Origin: Cupriavidus sp.
GTDB lineage: Bacteria; Pseudomonadota; Gammaproteobacteria; Burkholderiales; Burkholderiaceae
Length of the DNA: 64,000 nt
Reading direction: 5' to 3'
Assembly: GCA_031180665.1 (NCBI GenBank)
Contig: JAPSLP010000003.1
Location: 124,001-188,000, forward strand
The translations under genes were made by a program, and so were the position numbers. Positions 53,485-62,641 of this stretch are shown piece after piece (positions within the stretch are counted from its first letter, which is position 1; each line of letters starts with the position of its first letter). The notes beneath the pieces are model-generated. The model was not told the DNA's origin. It made no database searches and was given only the letters and a program-made list of their open reading frames with translations.

Positions 53485-54000
53485 TCACTTGTTGAAGGTT
53501 TTTGCGCCGATCACTCGCTGGCCGATCAGCACGGCGGCCATGCGTCCGGTTTGATAGGCAAAGCGAGCCGTCGCGCCAACCGTGCGCGCTACCTCGTCCG
53601 CATGGTCGGCGCGGTAGACATGGACGCCCGACGACTCGAGCGCCTGGCGAGTCGACTTGCCCATCGCGACCTGCCACGGATTGAACTCACCCCACTCCCC
53701 GCGCATCGTCACGATGGTGAGAAACGGCATGCGGCATTCATGCTGCAAGGACAGCATGTTGATGCAGTTCCCCACACCGCTGGACTGCATCAGTAGCACG
53801 CCGCGTTCGCCCCCAAGCCACGCGCCGGCAACCATCGCGACGCCCTCCTCCTCGGTGGTCAGCGACACGGTGCGGATCTGCGCATCGGCTTCGCACAGCC
53901 GAATGAGTTCGCTGTGCCCAGCGTCAGGGACGTAGCAGACCTGGCGGACATTCGCCGCCTTCAACTCTTCGTAGATTTCACGTGGCCAGTTTGCCGACAT
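53485..54000 (-). CDS. TPP-dependent decarboxylase, alpha (PYR-domain) subunit
   Basis: 171 residues from the ATG at 54000. It is the pyrimidine-binding half of a TPP enzyme: IYEELKAANVRQVCYVPDAG, then LTTEEEGVAMVAGAWLGG with the Glu that activates TPP (about residue 51), and LLMQSSGVGNCINML. It has the length of ComD-type subunits and must combine with the beta subunit to give a complete active site. First gene of the operon; the 670 bases upstream hold only a doubtful small gene. Confidence 0.9.
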   Translation of the reverse strand: MSANWPREIYEELKAANVRQVCYVPDAGHSELIRLCEADAQIRTVSLTTEEEGVAMVAGAWLGGERGVLLMQSSGVGNCINMLSLQHECRMPFLTIVTMRGEWGEFNPWQVAMGKSTRQALESSGVHVYRADHADEVARTVGATARFAYQTGRMAAVLIGQRVIGAKTFNK

Positions 54001-54670
54001 CGTGTTCTCGCTCCAGATGGCGGCGCAGTGCGCCGCTGATTCGTTCCCGGTCATGCCCCGGTCCGAGAGCAATGATCGAGGATCGACGCAATGCATGAAA
54101 GCGATTTATTGGGATCGATCGACATGCGGGATTGCGATGGATCGGGCGCCGGAATGCCACGCAATTCAGGCAGGGTCCTCATTGCCTTGGACGAATCCGG
54201 CCAGGCATTGGGCTGCGACGGCGATCGATTCGAAGCTCGGCAGGGCCAGCAGTTTCTGACACGGCAAAACGCTGTCCAAGCAGGGAGAAGCGCCTACACA
54301 GCTGCCAGAACGCAACGGCTCATGAGAGCCTTGTTCGATTCTCTGTTGTGCAATTGCCAGGTGGAGGACTTGAAGGTACGACTGGGGTGGCCGGCTACCG
54401 ACGACCTGGAGGCGCCGTTTCAGGATTGGTTCGGCGTGTCACTCCGGACGGTATCGCGGCTGGGCCACGATGCCTTCTGATCGGCGGCATGCGCGCGCGC
54501 CAGGTAGCTCGAGGACCCGCTTGCGCAGGGCCCATATTGACATGCAGATCGAGGCGGGCAAAACGCAGGCGCGAGCCCCGGAGAAGCGGCCGGGCTCCGG
54601 TTGCAGAACCCCGGCTGAAGCGCCGGCGGGAGTAGCTTCCCGCCGAGCGTGGTCGGTCGGACGCGTCGGT
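54001..54670. other. Region upstream of the decarboxylase operon
   Basis: Divergent space between the decarboxylase start and the end of the catalase gene. It contains one possible gene on the plus strand (54091-54480) and a stem GGCGGGA-N6-TCCCGCC at 54625-54644 without a T-run. The promoter of the operon should be near 54001-54090. Confidence 0.5.
54091..54480 (+). CDS. Hypothetical protein with AraC-like C-terminal segment, or gene remnant
   Basis: 129 codons on the plus strand, divergent from the decarboxylase operon. The C-terminal part (LLCNCQVEDLKVRLGWPATD, then LEAPFQDWFGVSLRTVSRLG) resembles the second helix-turn-helix of AraC regulators (LGY...F.R.F..WFGVSP). The first 70 residues look unstructured, and the AraC domain would be incomplete. 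It could be a remnant of a regulator, a small unusual regulator, or a chance frame. No good ribosome site is seen. Confidence 0.35.
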   Translation: MHESDLLGSIDMRDCDGSGAGMPRNSGRVLIALDESGQALGCDGDRFEARQGQQFLTRQNAVQAGRSAYTAARTQRLMRALFDSLLCNCQVEDLKVRLGWPATDDLEAPFQDWFGVSLRTVSRLGHDAF

Positions 54671-56155
54671 CTACAGGCTTGTACTGGATCCAGAGAGTCC
54701 AAGCGCTGTCGCCACACCGGCTCCATAAGCCGGATGGGCCCTGCGGCAATTTTCGATATGGCGGCGTTTCACCTCCTCCCGGGCGTCCCCCATTGCCCTT
54801 GCGGTGTTCTCGAAAAGCAGTTGCCGCTGCGCGGGCGACATGAGCTGGAACAGGTTGCCTGGCTGTTCGTAGTGGTCATCATCCACGCGGTGATCCCAGT
54901 GCGCTGCAGCGCCGTCCAGCTCCAGCGGCGGCTCCTGCAAATCAGGGTTATCGCCCGCCCACGCCCCCTTGCTGTTCGGCCAGTACGTCGGCGTACCGCC
55001 CAGATTGCCGTCCGACCGCATGGCGCCGTCGCGGTGATAACTATGAAACGGGCAGCGCGGCGCATTGACGGGAATCTGGCTAGCGTTTACGCCGAGTCGA
55101 TAGCGCTGCGCGTCTCCATAGGAGAACAGCCGCCCCTGCAGCATTCTGTCCGGGGAAAAGCCGATACCGGGCACGACGTTGGCCGGCGAGAAGGCGGCCT
55201 GTTCTACCTCGGCAAAGTAGTTCTCCGGATACTGGTTCAGTTCCATCACGCCCACTTCCATCAATGGGTACTCCCCCTTTGGCCAGACTTTGGTCACATC
55301 GAAGGGGTTATGCCTGTGCGACTTCGCCTGCGTGTCGGTCATCACCTGAATGAAGAGCTTCCAGCGCGGAAAGTTGCCATGGTCTATGGCAGTCAGCAGG
55401 TCGCGGCCGTGGCTTTCCCGGTCGCCCGCGACAACGGCGGCGGCTTCCTGATCGGTCAGGTTCTCGATTCCCTGCTGTGAGCGGAAATGGAACTTCACCC
55501 AGACACGCTCGTTCGCGTCGTTGATCATGGAGAACGTGTGGCTGCCGAAGCCGTGCATATGCCGGAAGCTCCTGGGAATGCCACGGTCGGACATGACAAT
55601 TGTGACCTGATGAAGCGCTTCGGGAAGCAGCGTCCAGAAGTCCCAGTTGTTGTCCGCGGAACGAAGCCCGGTGCGCGGATCCCGTTTGATGGCATGGTTC
55701 AGATCGGGAAAGCGCAGCGGATCGCGGAAAAAAAACACTGGCGTGTTGTTGCCTACGACATCCCAATTCCCTTCCTCGGTATAGAACTTCACAGCAAAGC
55801 CGCGAATGTCCCGCTCGGCATCGGCCGCACCGCGCTCGCCGGCGACCGTCGAGAAGCGTGCGAACAGCGGCGTCTTCTTTCCCACCGCGGAGAAGATCCT
55901 TGCCTTGGTGAAGCGCGTGATGTCATGCGTGACAGTGAAGGTTCCATACGCCCCCCAACCCTTCGCATGCATCCGACGCTCGGGAATGACTTCTCGATCG
56001 AAATGCGCGAGCTTCTCGATCAACCAGATGTCTTGTAGCAGTGCCGGGCCACGCGGTCCGGCGGTCAAGGTGTTGAGGTTGTCCGCGACCGGCGCGCCGG
56101 TCGCATGCGTCATCGGGGCAGCGAGCCCGGATTTGGATGATGGCAAGTCGCTCAT
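54671..56155 (-). CDS. Monofunctional haem catalase
   Basis: 494 residues from the ATG at 56155, preceded by GGAG. It has all clade-3 small-subunit catalase markers: [13 protein letters not shown] with the distal His63, [35 protein letters not shown] with the distal Asn, and [14 protein letters not shown] with the proximal Tyr. Length and motif order are normal. It degrades hydrogen peroxide in the cytoplasm (no signal peptide). It is 79 bases after the transporter gene on the same strand. Confidence 0.95.
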   Translation of the reverse strand: MSDLPSSKSGLAAPMTHATGAPVADNLNTLTAGPRGPALLQDIWLIEKLAHFDREVIPERRMHAKGWGAYGTFTVTHDITRFTKARIFSAVGKKTPLFARFSTVAGERGAADAERDIRGFAVKFYTEEGNWDVVGNNTPVFFFRDPLRFPDLNHAIKRDPRTGLRSADNNWDFWTLLPEALHQVTIVMSDRGIPRSFRHMHGFGSHTFSMINDANERVWVKFHFRSQQGIENLTDQEAAAVVAGDRESHGRDLLTAIDHGNFPRWKLFIQVMTDTQAKSHRHNPFDVTKVWPKGEYPLMEVGVMELNQYPENYFAEVEQAAFSPANVVPGIGFSPDRMLQGRLFSYGDAQRYRLGVNASQIPVNAPRCPFHSYHRDGAMRSDGNLGGTPTYWPNSKGAWAGDNPDLQEPPLELDGAAAHWDHRVDDDHYEQPGNLFQLMSPAQRQLLFENTARAMGDAREEVKRRHIENCRRAHPAYGAGVATALGLSGSSTSL

Positions 56156-56234
56156 GCTGGTTCTCCAGTGTGTCGGGCTGCGTAATGTGCCCATTTGGCT
56201 CCCGCGGGGGCCCAGAGGTGCTGCACCGCTCGGC

Positions 56235-57548
56235 TCAGCGCAGTGCCTGGCCGCGCGTTTCCGGCATTCTCAGGAAGGTCAGCAACGTAATCAGCGCGCC
56301 GCAGCCGACATAGACGAAAAACCACCCATCCTTCCCGTGTGATGACAGCCACGTCAGCAGGTACGGCGTCGTTCCACCCAGCAGGGCAATCACGACGTTG
56401 TAGGCAGCGCCAATGCCAACCCCGCGCACCTGCGTATCGAACAGTTCCGCCATGATCGACGGTGCGATCGAGGCATACAGCGCGTAGCTGAACAGGCCGA
56501 AGCACTCGATCAGCAGCAAGGTGCCGAGGTCCGGTCCGATCAACCGCACCACGGGATACAGGAACAGGAGATTGACCAACGCATAGACGATAAGCTGCGG
56601 ACGACGACCGAGACGATCGGACAACGCGCCGCAGATCGGCAGCGCCAGCATGAACAGCGCCAGGGCGGCGGTGCTGGCCTGAAACGCGGTCTCAGGCGTC
56701 GCACCGCCCTTGCGCATTGCATAGATGGGCAGATAGCTGACAAAGAAGTAAAAGCTGAATGCCGGCAGCACGCTGGTTCCCATCAGGCGCAGCATCGATG
56801 CACGATGGTGCTTCCATACCCAGGACAGTGGCCTGCGCCGGACCTCGCCTGCCGATTTGAGCTTCTCGAAAGCGGCGGTTTCGGCCACGCCATGCCGAAT
56901 CCAGAAGCCGAAGACGGATCCACAACCACCGATCAGAAAGGGAATTCGCCACCCGTAGGACTCCAGCGCATCCCGACTCATCCAGTGTGTCATCACCCAG
57001 GCCAAGCCCGACGCGAGCAACAGGCCGGCTGCGACGCTCACGAACAGGAAACTGCCGTAGAGCCCGCGGCGGGCCGGTGGCGCCGACTCCGTCAGGTACG
57101 TCGTGGCCGCGCCATACTCTCCTCCCACCGACAGGCCCTGTACCATGCGGGCGGCCGTCATAAGAACGGGGGCCCATAGACCGATCTGCTCGTAGGTCGG
57201 AAGCAGCGCCATGGCGAAGGAGGAGCCGGCCATCATGACGATGCACAGCGTCAATGCCTCGCGCCTTCCATACCGGTCCGAAAACGCACCGATTACCCAG
57301 CCTCCCATCGGCCGCATGAAGAAGCCGATCGCAAATACCGCGAACGCGGACAACAGCGCCGCATTCGGGTCGCTGCTGGGAAAGAACTGCTTGCTGAAAT
57401 AGATTGCGAAGACCGTATAGATTGACCAGTCGAACCATTCGACCGTATTGCCGATGCTTCCCGCAAAAACGGTGCGCACAGCGGTCCAGCGCCCCGCATC
57501 CGGCTTCCGATCGTCGAGAACGGTGGTCCCGACTTCCCCTACTTCCAT
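56235..57548 (-). CDS. MFS transporter of the metabolite:H+ symporter (MHS) type
   Basis: 437 residues from the ATG at 57548 (GGAG upstream). Twelve hydrophobic segments are visible. MHS markers are [40 protein letters not shown] and [18 protein letters not shown], as in KgtP and ProP, which carry organic acids or osmolytes with protons. Lacking neighbours of a defined pathway apart from the cupin dioxygenase upstream, its substrate is probably an organic acid used by that enzyme. Confidence 0.92.
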   Translation of the reverse strand: MEVGEVGTTVLDDRKPDAGRWTAVRTVFAGSIGNTVEWFDWSIYTVFAIYFSKQFFPSSDPNAALLSAFAVFAIGFFMRPMGGWVIGAFSDRYGRREALTLCIVMMAGSSFAMALLPTYEQIGLWAPVLMTAARMVQGLSVGGEYGAATTYLTESAPPARRGLYGSFLFVSVAAGLLLASGLAWVMTHWMSRDALESYGWRIPFLIGGCGSVFGFWIRHGVAETAAFEKLKSAGEVRRRPLSWVWKHHRASMLRLMGTSVLPAFSFYFFVSYLPIYAMRKGGATPETAFQASTAALALFMLALPICGALSDRLGRRPQLIVYALVNLLFLYPVVRLIGPDLGTLLLIECFGLFSYALYASIAPSIMAELFDTQVRGVGIGAAYNVVIALLGGTTPYLLTWLSSHGKDGWFFVYVGCGALITLLTFLRMPETRGQALR

Positions 57549-57846
57549 AGAATGTCTCCGCCGGGGCCGCGCCGCGCCGCATACGGCGGCGCCAACCCTC
57601 TTCGATGGTCCGCGACGTCGGCGCGATGGTGATGAGCTCCCTCGCGACGGCTCACGGCAATGGTGATATAGGACCCCGCACCGATCCAGCATTCCGCCGG
57701 CATAGCAGCTATGCCCACGCGGAACAGATGCGGGGCCGGGATATCTGGCAACGTTCGGCGTAGCGATGTCGCCGAAACGTTCGGGCAAGCCGTTTGCTCG
57801 CAAACATCGGAACCTTGCCCGCGACGACCAGGCGCGCTCTTGCGTG

Positions 57847-58383
57847 TTACCGGATCAGACGGTCGATCTCGCGCTGATCCAGGCCACGCTCTTCATAGTG
57901 GCGCCGCGCCGCCTCCAGCTTCGTAAATACGTCTTCGTGGTGAGTAATGCGGCCTTCCTTGTCGTAGTAGATGTAGCCGGCGACCGCGTGGAACCACGTG
58001 ATCATTTCGGTAACGTCGTTAGGCACGATAAGGGTATGCGTTTCGCCTGGAGGCTCCATGATGAACGAGCCCTCGGTGTACATCTCCTCATGCTCGAGGT
58101 AAAACCAGCGCCCCTTGATGACATAGGCATGCACGGCGCCAAAATGCTTGTGGCAAGACAGCACGCCCGATTTGCGTACACGCAGAAGGTTGGCGTAGTA
58201 GCCTTGTGTCACGCCAAAGCACAGCGGCAGGAAGTCCACGCCGTCGGCCTGCCGGACCCAGCGCGAATCGTCAGCCGCAGCCACGTTGGCCATGAAGATG
58301 TCTGGACGCGCATCTCGTGGCAGCGGGTCGACGGCTGCCTGGATGCCATTGGGGTTGTGAAATTCGCGCGAGTAGTTTTGCAC
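57847..58383 (-). CDS. 2,4'-dihydroxyacetophenone-dioxygenase-like cupin protein
   Basis: 178 residues from a GTG at 58383 with GGAGA five bases upstream; an ATG at 58485 lies in sequence without protein character. Cupin metal ligands are present: LSCHKHFGAVHAYVIKGRW (HxH region), FYLEHEEMYTEGSFIMEPPG and ETHTLIVP. ChrR-like and dihydroxyacetophenone dioxygenases have this layout. These enzymes cleave a C-C bond next to a keto group using iron and oxygen. It lies upstream of the MHS transporter gene with 298 bases between. Confidence 0.78.
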   Translation of the reverse strand: MQNYSREFHNPNGIQAAVDPLPRDARPDIFMANVAAADDSRWVRQADGVDFLPLCFGVTQGYYANLLRVRKSGVLSCHKHFGAVHAYVIKGRWFYLEHEEMYTEGSFIMEPPGETHTLIVPNDVTEMITWFHAVAGYIYYDKEGRITHHEDVFTKLEAARRHYEERGLDQREIDRLIR

Positions 58384-58868
58384 TGCAATCTCCAAGATCT
58401 TCGTTATGTCGGGGCGCGCCGAGCCGGTCGAATGGGTGGCACAGGCGCTCCTCTCGCGTAGCAAAAGGTGCAGCCATTGTGTCAATCAACACTGCGGCGA
58501 ACTAGCACCGCTGAGGAATATCCACTGTGACGCCATGGCACACGATGCGGGTGCGTCCGAGGTTGGCGTACGCGCAGGGCAACGAAGACGGCTGCTCGCA
58601 GGTACGTCGGACTATGGCATGCGGCCAGGAATGGCCGGGTGGGCCGCCGCGTCAGCGACGGATGCGGGGCGATGGGGATACGCCCGCGCCGGAAGTAGAG
58701 GCAGATGCCCGAATTGTTTTGGTCCCGGGGGTCCTGCGAGCAGCAGGCCTGTGCGAGAAGCCACGGCGCAGAAGGACAAGCTGACCCGGACAGGCGCCGG
58801 CAGCCCTGCATGTCGCAGCCGAATTGCCGGCGTCGTGCCTGGCCTGTTGCAGTCCGATTGCCCCGCGC
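58384..58868. other. Intergenic region, no gene seen
   Basis: About 485 bases between the cupin gene start and the end of the LysR gene, both on the minus strand. Short frames exist on both strands but none has a ribosome site or protein-like character. No clear terminator hairpin with T-run is visible. Confidence 0.5.
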
Positions 58869-59765
58869 TCACGCAGCGGCGGCATCCGCTGCGATCATCA
58901 GCCCGGCGTTTTGTTCAAACGCCTCCGTCAGCATGGCGACTAAAGGCTCGACAATAGGTTCGAGTTCCTTGCCACCGCCGATCAAGGACAGCTCGGTGTC
59001 AGGCAAACGGGGCCAGTGCCTGGAAAACGGCAGGATGTGCATGCCGTCCTGCGCGAACGAGCGGCCAAGGACGGTCACGCCAAGCCCCCCGCGTACCGCG
59101 GCCTGCAGGCCAAGCAGATTGCTGGCGGTGCATGCCGTGGTCCATTTGCGGCCCGCCCGGTCCAGCGTGTCGGTCATGACGTCCCGGTAGAAACAGGGCT
59201 CCCGCATCATCACCAGCCGCGCGGGGCGGCGCGGGTCTTGCCGATGGGCGGCCGAAGCGAGCCAGGCCAAAGGCTCCCGCCAAATGACGCGGCCCCGGTC
59301 TTTTCCATCTGCCTTACGGGCCTTGGCGATGACGACATCCAGCCGCCCGGCATCGTGTTCGGCAAGCAGCAGCTGGCTTGAACTGGTGGTCAGTTCGATG
59401 CGCAAATCGGGGTACTGCTCGGCAAAACGGGCGAGCACCTGGGGCAGCTGAGTCAGCACAAGGTTCTCGGAAATACCAAGCCGAAGCAGCCGATTGTCAG
59501 CAGGAGCGGATAGCGCCTGCATGAACGCATCGTAGTGGCAGAGCAGCCGCTTGCCAGCAACGAGCACCCGCTCCCCGTCGCGCGTGAGCCGTAACGCCCG
59601 GCTGGTCCGCTCGAACACGCGCTTCCCCAGCGCCTCCTCGAGCCGAAGCACCTTTTGGCTGACAGCGGACTGCGAACGCCCTATGACATCGGCGGCCGCC
59701 GTAAAGCTGCCGGTTTCGGCAACTGCGAGAAAGGCGCGCAGCAGATCCGGTTCTATGTCGCGCAT
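58869..59765 (-). CDS. LysR-type transcriptional regulator
   Basis: 298 residues. Helix-turn-helix PDLLRAFLAVAETGSFTAAA and RSQSAVSQKVLRLEEALGKR, followed by an effector domain (LRLGISENLVLTQLPQVLAR onward). It is divergent from the SnoaL-like gene at 59870, with 104 bases between starts, and probably controls the plus-strand genes that include the hydratase cassette. The effector is unknown. Confidence 0.92.
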   Translation of the reverse strand: MRDIEPDLLRAFLAVAETGSFTAAADVIGRSQSAVSQKVLRLEEALGKRVFERTSRALRLTRDGERVLVAGKRLLCHYDAFMQALSAPADNRLLRLGISENLVLTQLPQVLARFAEQYPDLRIELTTSSSQLLLAEHDAGRLDVVIAKARKADGKDRGRVIWREPLAWLASAAHRQDPRRPARLVMMREPCFYRDVMTDTLDRAGRKWTTACTASNLLGLQAAVRGGLGVTVLGRSFAQDGMHILPFSRHWPRLPDTELSLIGGGKELEPIVEPLVAMLTEAFEQNAGLMIAADAAAA

Positions 59766-59869
59766 GGCGATCCATAAGTGAATCGTTTAGATCCATCTAC
59801 ATTATTCGTTTGTCTTCTTCTTTGCAAGCCGCAATACTCGACGAACGTTTCCTTACAGCGAGAACTATC

Positions 59870-60289
59870 ATGCCTTCCGTCAATGCCGTCGCCATCGTCA
59901 ATAACTTCTGGAGGCAAGTCTGGCAGGACCGCAACCCGGACGCCGCCGATGCGCTGGTTGCCGAGGACTTTGGTATTACATCGGGCGGGGTGCTGATTCA
60001 CTCGCGAGAGGTTTTCAAGCAATGGGTGGCCGCATTCCTGGCCAGCATTGACGACTTCCAGTTCGAGGTGGTGGAGTCTTTTCAGAATGAAGCCGGCGAC
60101 CGGGTCGTCTCGCGGTGGGTGGTCACCGGCCGGAACAATGGCTTCATGGGGTCGGCCCCTTGCAAGTCCCCAATCCGCATGACGGGAACCGCGGTGCTGC
60201 ACGTGCGGGAGGACGGACTCCTGCAGCACAACTGGGTCGAACGCAGCGCCTGGGAAGTACATCGCAGTCTGACGGCCGCCCAACGCTAG
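59870..60289 (+). CDS. SnoaL/NTF2-like polyketide-cyclase-fold protein
   Basis: 139 residues from the ATG at 59870. The cone-shaped alpha+beta barrel pattern is visible: VAIVNNFWRQVWQDRNPDAA, LVAEDFGITSGGVLIHSREV, FKQWVAAFLASIDDFQFEVV and VVSRWVVTGRNNGFMGSAP. Such proteins are ester cyclases, small hydrolases or dehydratases. The catalytic residues are not assignable. It ends one base before the DUF2798 gene starts, so the two are co-transcribed. Confidence 0.85.
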   Translation: MPSVNAVAIVNNFWRQVWQDRNPDAADALVAEDFGITSGGVLIHSREVFKQWVAAFLASIDDFQFEVVESFQNEAGDRVVSRWVVTGRNNGFMGSAPCKSPIRMTGTAVLHVREDGLLQHNWVERSAWEVHRSLTAAQR

Positions 60290-60290
60290 C

Positions 60291-60515
60291 ATGCCTCGCA
60301 TCTCCCGACGCTTCAGCCATTTCACCTTCGGCGTAATCCAATCGGGACTGACCTGCGCCATCGCCGCCGCCATCGCCAGCGCACCGTTCGCCGCGCAGGG
60401 TACGTTCTTCTCGCACTGGTGGCGCTCGTTCGGTACGGCGTGGATCATCATGCTGCCGGTTGTCGTCGTGGCGGCGCCAGCGATCCGCAAGCTGGTGGAA
60501 TGGCTGACTGAATGA
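60291..60515 (+). CDS. DUF2798 small membrane protein
   Basis: 74 residues with two hydrophobic helices (FTFGVIQSGLTCAIAAAIAS and AWIIMLPVVVVAAPAI), the compact layout of DUF2798. The family is common in proteobacteria and has no known role. It starts one base after the SnoaL-like gene stop. Confidence 0.88.
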   Translation: MPRISRRFSHFTFGVIQSGLTCAIAAAIASAPFAAQGTFFSHWWRSFGTAWIIMLPVVVVAAPAIRKLVEWLTE

Positions 60516-60844
60516 CGCCGATGCCCCTTACCGGGCATCCGACGCGGTGGGCCGCACGTTGCCACGCCGCCCTGCCGGTGCGATACCACCCCGCGCGGGA
60601 CGGGGGCCGACGTTCAACACGTTTCCCGTTGCGCGGTTCTCCGTTCCATATCGATTCTGCGCAAACGTCGTCAATATGTCTTGCCGATTGCAGCGTTCCC
60701 TTCACCAGGGCCCACGTCTACGTTGTGCATCTACCGCATCGCTGGACGCCGTCAGGAAGCGATATTGCCGCCGATCTGCGCGACCACGCCCCCGCTCGAA
60801 TGGAAGCGAAAAACCATAGCCAACGCAGACCGAACGGAGTTCCA
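60516..60844. other. Intergenic region before the hydratase cassette
   Basis: 330 bases; no gene is supported. The open frame upstream of 60845 lacks a good start and protein character. The promoter of the cassette may be here. Confidence 0.5.
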
Positions 60845-62101
60845 ATGGGATACACCATCACAGAGAAAATCATGGCCCGCGCGGCCGGGGCTGCTTCCGT
60901 GCAAGCCGGCGACGAAGTTCTCGTCAGGCCGGATTTCGTTCTTGCCTACGACTTTCCAGGCTACACCGACAGCTATTTCGCTCAGATGCACGAAGTGTCC
61001 GGCACCGATCGGGTGTCGGATCCAGAACGCTTCGCCATCTTCATCGACCATATGATTCCATCGGCCACGCCACAGGAGGAGGAGTTCCACCACAAGACTC
61101 GGCAATGGTGCACCACCAACAAGGTGAACCTGCTCGAGCGCAAGGGCATCGGGCACCAGGTCGCCGCAGAGGTTGGCTATGCGGTGCCAGGCTCGCTCGT
61201 GGTTCACTTCGACCCTCACGTGTCTCAAGTGGGAACCTTCGGCGCACTGGGGCTCGGCATCCACCGGAACATGCTGGAAGCCTATACGCGCGACCGCATT
61301 GCCATGCAGGTTCCCCAAACGGTGCGGGTGAACCTCACCGGCGAGCTGAAGCCGGGTGTAATGGCGCGCGACGTGTTCCACCATATTGTTCGCGAAATCG
61401 GTCCAGCCGGATGCCGGTTCCAGGTTCTGGAGCTCGGGGGAGCCGCGGTCGACAAGCTTTCCATTGAAGGACTGCAAACGATCACCGGGCTGGCGATGTT
61501 CACCGGCGCGATCAGCGCGATCGTGAATCCGAGCGAGGATCGGCTCGCGTATGCGCTGCCGCGGGCCCGCAAGCAGATTCCCCCTCTGTACAGCGACCCG
61601 GACGCATCCTACTCGGCCGTGCACACGATCGACCTCAACGATCTCGAGCCCATCATCGTGGTTCCCCCGAGTCCGGCCGATACGCATGATCTCGCGGCGT
61701 ATGTGGGGCTGGAGGTGCATACGGGCTATATCGGCTCATGCGCGTCCGGACGTCTGGAAGACCTCCGCGCCGCCGCCGCCATCCTCGAAGGTCGGCGTAT
61801 AGCCCCAGGATTCGCGCTGCACGTGGTACCGACCAGCCAGTCCATCATGGTCGAAGCCGCGCGCGAGGGGCTGATCTCAACGCTGGCGGCAGCGGGAGCA
61901 TTCATTTCCTCGTCGAGTTGCGACTACTGCTATGGCCGCATCGCGACCATGTCAGCGGGACAGCGAGCCGTTTCCACCGGGACCCTGAACGTGCCGGGCC
62001 GGATGGGGAGCCCAGACTCGGAAATCTATCTGTGCAACGCCGCTGTGGTCGCTGCTTCGGCCATTGAAGGACGCGTTGCCGACCCACGCGCGTACTTGTG
62101 A
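60845..62101 (+). CDS. Aconitase-superfamily hydratase, large subunit (LeuC/DmdA-like)
   Basis: 418 residues from the ATG at 60845. The three 4Fe-4S cysteines are in place: GSCASGRLEDL (Cys299), and SSSSCDYCYG (Cys359 and Cys362), with the same 60-residue and 3-residue spacing as LeuC. Other family features are KGIGHQVAAEVG, VGTFGALGLGIH and FTGAISAIVNP. It is one chain of a two-subunit (de)hydratase acting on a dicarboxylate or tricarboxylate. The CDYC site differs from the usual PGCSMCLG. The small subunit follows after seven bases. Confidence 0.88.
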   Translation: MGYTITEKIMARAAGAASVQAGDEVLVRPDFVLAYDFPGYTDSYFAQMHEVSGTDRVSDPERFAIFIDHMIPSATPQEEEFHHKTRQWCTTNKVNLLERKGIGHQVAAEVGYAVPGSLVVHFDPHVSQVGTFGALGLGIHRNMLEAYTRDRIAMQVPQTVRVNLTGELKPGVMARDVFHHIVREIGPAGCRFQVLELGGAAVDKLSIEGLQTITGLAMFTGAISAIVNPSEDRLAYALPRARKQIPPLYSDPDASYSAVHTIDLNDLEPIIVVPPSPADTHDLAAYVGLEVHTGYIGSCASGRLEDLRAAAAILEGRRIAPGFALHVVPTSQSIMVEAAREGLISTLAAAGAFISSSSCDYCYGRIATMSAGQRAVSTGTLNVPGRMGSPDSEIYLCNAAVVAASAIEGRVADPRAYL

Positions 62102-62108
62102 GCAATCC

Positions 62109-62627
62109 ATGCATTTGCCGAATCTCCATGGCCGCGTGGCCTACGTGTTCGCGGATGACAATTTCGACGTCGACCTGATCGTCGGGATCAAGAACATCCG
62201 CCTTACCGATGAAGACGAGATGGCCCGCGTCGCGATGCAGGCCTATGACCGCGACTTCGCGTCCAGTGTCAGGCCAGGCGATCTGCTGGTCGGCGGCTGC
62301 AACTTCGGCTACGGTCACCCACATTACCCGCCGATGATCGCCATGAGGAAACTCGGCATAGCTGGCGTCATCGCCGAGTCGTTTTCTCCCGGCTATTGGC
62401 TTGGCGAGATCGCGGAAGGTTTCCCCCAGATCAGCTGCCCTGGCATCCTCGGACTGGTCGAGCGCTGGGACGACATCGAAGTCGACTGGGAACGCACCTT
62501 GGTCGTCAACCACACGACCGGCCGCTGCCTGAATTTCACTCCGCTTAATCGTTCTGCCGTCGCAATGCTCGAAGCGGGCGGTCTCATTTCCTACCTGAAG
62601 ACGACGCACCAGATCCAATCTGCTTGA
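62109..62627 (+). CDS. Aconitase-superfamily hydratase, small subunit (LeuD/DmdB-like)
   Basis: 172 residues from the ATG at 62109. The swivelling domain is shown by VAYVFADDNFDVDLIVG, DLLVGGCNFGYGHPHYPPM (residues 59-76) and IAGVIAESFSPGYW. In LeuD and aconitase the substrate loop reads NFGxGSSREHAP; here it is NFGYGHPHYPPM, so the Ser-Ser-Arg that holds the substrate carboxylate is gone. The substrate is therefore probably not isopropylmalate. The stop overlaps the leader of the lyase-family gene. Confidence 0.87.
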   Translation: MHLPNLHGRVAYVFADDNFDVDLIVGIKNIRLTDEDEMARVAMQAYDRDFASSVRPGDLLVGGCNFGYGHPHYPPMIAMRKLGIAGVIAESFSPGYWLGEIAEGFPQISCPGILGLVERWDDIEVDWERTLVVNHTTGRCLNFTPLNRSAVAMLEAGGLISYLKTTHQIQSA

Positions 62628-62641
62628 TGAAAGAGGACGCA

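Noticed and set aside
54625..54644. Seven-base-pair stem GGCGGGA/TCCCGCC considered as a terminator
   Set aside because: No T-run follows on either strand; it may be a weak hairpin only.
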